Shown piece by piece: positions 6,873 to 8,401 of a DNA stretch of 8,401 nucleotides. Every line of letters begins with the position of its first letter. Position 1 is the first letter of the stretch. This DNA is from Planctomycetaceae bacterium (GTDB lineage Bacteria; Planctomycetota; Planctomycetia; Pirellulales; UBA1268): positions 1 through 8,401 of the forward strand of contig CANHYS010000061.1 in assembly GCA_947464585.1 (NCBI GenBank), written 5' to 3'. The notes below the pieces were generated by a model. It saw nothing but the letters and a program-made list of their open reading frames with translations, ran no database searches and was not told the origin of the DNA. The position numbers and the translations under genes are program-made.

Positions 6873-8303
6873 ATGAACGACCTCGACCTGCTTGGCCGCC
6901 GCGCCTTTCTCGCCCGCTCGTCGGCGGGCGTCGGCACGATGGCACTGGGAACGCTCGGAGCCGTTCAGCCGCTGGCCACCGCCAACGCGTCGGCCTCCAC
7001 CGCCGTGTGGCCCGGCGTAATCAAGGCGGTGCACGTGCCGCCCAGGGCCCGTCGCGTGATCTGGCTCTATATGGCAGGGGGCATGAGCCACCTCGACACC
7101 TTCGACCACAAGCCGAAGCTGGCCGAAATGAACGGCCAGCCGATGCCCGAGAGCTTCACGAAGGGGCACCAAATCGCGCAGCTTCAGGGGGCGAAGCTCA
7201 ACTGCTTTGCACCGCAGCACGCCTTTCGCCGCGCGGGCGAAAGCGGCCAGATGATCTCCGAAATCTTCCCCGAGATCTCGGCCCGGATCGCCGACCGCAT
7301 CGCGATCGTGCGTAGCATGCACACCGAGGCGATCAACCACGACCCGGCCCACACGTTCATGAACACGGGTTCGATGATCACGGGGCGGCCGGCGGCGGGG
7401 AGCTGGCTATGGTATGGCCTCGGCAGCGAGGCCGAGGATCTGCCGGGCTTCGTCGTGATGGTCAGCACTGGCAAGTTCGGTCAGACGCAGCCCATCGCCA
7501 GCCGGCAGTGGCATTCAGGACTCCTGCCGAGCCGCTTCCAAGGGGTGGAGTTTCGTTCGCGGGGCGATGCCGTGCACTACGTGCGGCCACCGGCCGGCAT
7601 CACGCTCGCCGGCCAGCGGGGCGTGATCGACGCCGTCGGCACGCTCGACGGGTTGCGCAACGAGGTGCTCGACGATCCCGAGGTGGCGGCCCGGCTCGCT
7701 CAGTTCGAGCTGGCGTTCAAGATGCAGACGAGCGTGCCGGATCTGCTCGACTTCGCCGACGAATCGGCCGAGACTCTTGATCTCTATGGCACCAAGGGGG
7801 GCGACGGCTCGTTCGGGTCCAACTGTTTGCTCGCCCGGCGGCTCGCGGAGCGGGGAGTGCGGTTCATCCAGCTCTACCATCGCGACTGGGATCACCACGG
7901 CACCATCCGTGACCACGTGAAAGGCACTGCCGCCGAGGTGGACCGGGCCGCGGCCGCGCTCGTGGAGGATCTGTCGCGTCGTGGCATGCTCGACGACACG
8001 CTGGTCGTCTTCGGCACGGAGTTTGGCCGCACGCCGATGGCGCAGGGCGAGGGCCGCGACCACCACATGAAGGCCTTCTCGATCTGGCTCGCGGGCGGCG
8101 GCATCAGGCCGGGCATCACGTACGGCGCGACCGACGAACTCGGCTACGGCGTGGTGGAAAATCCCGTTACGGTCCACGATCTCCACGCCACGCTGTTGCA
8201 CCTCATGGGCATCGACCACCTGCGACTCACGATCCGTGCGCAGGGCCGCGACTTCCGTCTCACCGACGTGGCCGGCGACGTGGTCAAGGATCTCCTCACC
8301 TGA
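6873..8303 (+). CDS. DUF1501 protein, Tat-exported, sulfatase/phosphatase-superfamily-like
   Basis: The product has 476 residues, normal for the family. ATG 6873 was chosen over the in-frame ATG at 6789, which overlaps the upstream gene, because it places the twin-arginine motif GRRAFL (Arg9-Arg10) and a following hydrophobic stretch at the N-terminus. The protein is therefore probably exported folded. DUF1501 signatures run along it: AGGMSHLDTFDHKPKL, NTGSMITGRP, YGLGSE, NCLLARRLAERGVRFIQL, WDHHG, EFGRTP (from Glu383), GRDHH (Asp396, His397, His398) and FRLTDVAGDVVKDLL at the end. The Asp/His clusters match the metal-binding parts of the alkaline phosphatase-like fold. The true substrate is not known for this family. 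The 26-base gap from the DUF1553 gene and the shared phylum-wide pairing indicate an operon and a joint periplasmic role. No dedicated promoter or terminator was seen. Confidence 0.95.
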   Translation: MNDLDLLGRRAFLARSSAGVGTMALGTLGAVQPLATANASASTAVWPGVIKAVHVPPRARRVIWLYMAGGMSHLDTFDHKPKLAEMNGQPMPESFTKGHQIAQLQGAKLNCFAPQHAFRRAGESGQMISEIFPEISARIADRIAIVRSMHTEAINHDPAHTFMNTGSMITGRPAAGSWLWYGLGSEAEDLPGFVVMVSTGKFGQTQPIASRQWHSGLLPSRFQGVEFRSRGDAVHYVRPPAGITLAGQRGVIDAVGTLDGLRNEVLDDPEVAARLAQFELAFKMQTSVPDLLDFADESAETLDLYGTKGGDGSFGSNCLLARRLAERGVRFIQLYHRDWDHHGTIRDHVKGTAAEVDRAAAALVEDLSRRGMLDDTLVVFGTEFGRTPMAQGEGRDHHMKAFSIWLAGGGIRPGITYGATDELGYGVVENPVTVHDLHATLLHLMGIDHLRLTIRAQGRDFRLTDVAGDVVKDLLT

Positions 8304-8401
8304 AAACCTGCCCGACATCTCCTTGCTGGCCGTGATCCCGCGAACGTGGAGAATGCCATCCATCACACGCTTGCCGAGCCGCCCGTCGCGGTCATCTATC
8401 G
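8304..8401 (-). other. Unassigned right edge; one minus-strand frame open and coding-like
   Basis: On the minus strand, the frame read from base 8399 is open from the window edge and stays open far into the DUF1501 gene on the opposite strand. Its first part reads IDDRDGRLGKRVMDGILHV and then RGITASKEMSGRF, with roughly three quarters G or C at third codon positions. This could be the tail of a convergent gene whose stop overlaps DUF1501, or a high-GC shadow. I recognise no family. The plus-strand frames here show no convincing protein. Confidence 0.25.

Noticed and set aside
7515..8366. Minus-strand open frame of 283 codons opposite DUF1501
   Set aside because: Most of it is antisense to strongly conserved DUF1501 motifs. 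Only its extreme right end, outside DUF1501, is kept as an uncertain observation.
1..8401. CRISPR array, tRNA or rRNA gene, insertion sequence or integrase
   Set aside because: I saw no regularly spaced repeats, cloverleaf, ribosomal signature or transposase motif anywhere in the window.

Overview
The window looks like a stretch of planctomycete chromosome (Planctomycetota, probably Pirellulales-like). Four protein families that are expanded in that phylum lie in a row: a DUF1559 prepilin-like protein, a small transthyretin-like predicted lipoprotein, a PSCyt1-DUF1549-DUF1553 cytochrome-type protein, and a Tat-exported DUF1501 protein. The flanking genes are GC-rich, about 70-80% in hand-counted 60-base samples, which also fits. 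No RNA gene, insertion sequence, integrase or CRISPR array was seen.

Layout. Bases 1-176 hold the last 57 codons of a plus-strand protein that resembles the C-terminal beta-sandwich tail of secreted glycosidases. It converges, 21 bases away, with a minus-strand S33-type alpha/beta hydrolase (198-1574, proline iminopeptidase-like, full catalytic triad visible). A 395-base divergent intergenic region follows (1575-1969). It holds a candidate hydrolase promoter, a hairpin enclosed by a 17-base imperfect inverted repeat, and a 17-base perfect dyad. Next come the DUF1559 gene (1970-3034) and a short predicted lipoprotein gene whose best start is a TTG at 3089 rather than the upstream ATG. After a 179-base gap come the large cytochrome-type gene (3706-6846) and the DUF1501 gene (6873-8303), 26 bases apart and very probably one operon. 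The last 98 bases contain no assigned gene, but one minus-strand frame is open there and looks coding.

How the genes may work together. The DUF1553/DUF1501 pair is a recurrent planctomycete module of unknown biochemical role. One partner is exported by a Sec-type signal and carries two CxxCH haem-binding motifs. The other is exported by a twin-arginine signal and belongs to the alkaline phosphatase/sulfatase-like superfamily. The DUF1559/lipoprotein pair is likewise a recurrent envelope-associated module. That pair and its upstream region are clearly less GC-rich (about 53-60% in samples) than the genes on either side, so this part may have a different history. I see no strong evidence for a wholly new system. 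The items most worth a second look are the structured intergenic region, the compositional island and the TTG start.
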